Below, in pieces: positions 63,953 through 64,000 of a DNA stretch of 64,000 nucleotides; the first letter of the stretch is position 1, and every line of letters starts with the position of its first letter. Source of the DNA: Alkalihalobacillus sp. LMS6 (GTDB lineage Bacteria; Bacillota; Bacilli; Bacillales; Bacillaceae_D). The stretch covers positions 2,665,564-2,729,563 of the forward strand of contig NZ_CP093302.1 in NCBI RefSeq assembly GCF_024362765.1, written 5' to 3'. The notes below the pieces were generated by a model. It was not told the origin of the DNA, made no database searches, and saw only the letters and a program-made list of their open reading frames with translations. Both the position numbers and the translations under genes were made by a program.

Positions 63953-63981
63953 AGAATACGATATGTCTTTTCATGTGACAA
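63953..63981 (-). promoter_or_regulatory. sigma-A promoter of the PfoR-like/ytpP unit
   Basis: Minus strand -35 TTGTCA (63976-63981) and -10 TATTCT (63953-63958), 17-bp spacing. Confidence 0.55.
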
Positions 63982-64000
63982 GACAATTTGAGTAGGTTTA

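Noticed and set aside
1-64000. CRISPR arrays, tRNA/rRNA genes, insertion sequences, prophage genes
   Set aside because: No direct-repeat array, cloverleaf, rRNA-like segment, transposase or phage protein was recognised anywhere in the window.

Overview
The window is chromosomal DNA of a spore-forming Bacillaceae bacterium. Gene content and order follow the Bacillus subtilis ytsJ-dnaE ... argHG ... ackA ... rpsD-tyrS ... acsA-acuABC ... ccpA-aroA ... murC-ytpSRQP segment almost throughout. Spore genes (ytrH, ytrI, ytfJ, refZ, an alpha/beta-type SASP) confirm a sporulating organism. A strongly acidic extracellular tail on a class A PBP, and proteins that look only moderately close to B. subtilis, suggest an alkaliphile-type lineage (Shouchella/Alkalihalobacillus-like). 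That placement is an inference. I see no tRNA or rRNA gene, CRISPR array, IS element or prophage.

Layout. 1-4.7 kb: start of a FadR-type GntR regulator, malic enzyme and dnaE (minus strand). 4.8-9.5 kb: ytrH-ytrI, nrnA, ytpI, ytoI, a small membrane protein and ytkL. 9.6-18.1 kb: M24 peptidase, a secreted hypothetical, ytkK, a 47-aa peptide, argG-argH, an operon of a YhaM-like protein plus an EcsC-like protein, and ackA. 18.3-28.9 kb: ytxK, tpx, ytfI-ytfJ, the operon amidohydrolase-sppA-yteJ, SASP, nifZ-thiI and ezrA. 29-33.6 kb: hisJ, refZ, ytsP, rpsD with a structured leader, and a T-box controlled TyrZ-type tyrosyl-tRNA synthetase. 33.6-40.6 kb: class A PBP, acsA, and divergent acuA-acuB-acuC.

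40.6-53.2 kb is the accessory part. It lies between acuC and ccpA, where B. subtilis carries motPS. It holds a sigma-54 activator gene and two operons, each preceded by a textbook -24/-12 promoter. The first runs thiolase, acyl-CoA ligase, livH, livM, livG, livF, a substrate-binding lipoprotein, acyl-CoA dehydrogenase and an SDR. The second runs an SDR and a hotdog thioesterase. The two promoter regions share a 28-nt block (19 identical positions) carrying the word TTGAGTCA. I read this as an inducible uptake, CoA-activation and beta-oxidation system for an unidentified carboxylic acid, and it is the best candidate for an undescribed system here.

53.4-64 kb returns to the conserved backbone: ccpA, aroA, ytxG-ytxH, murC, sftA, ytpR, ytpQ, ytpP and a PfoR/PTS-IIC-like membrane protein.

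Carbon-overflow and acetate functions cluster in the window (malic enzyme, ackA, acsA with its acetylation switch acuA/acuC, ccpA). The sigma-54 island feeds acetyl-CoA into the same node. Where the longest reading frame begins upstream of a good ribosome-binding site, the start given here is the one the RBS supports.
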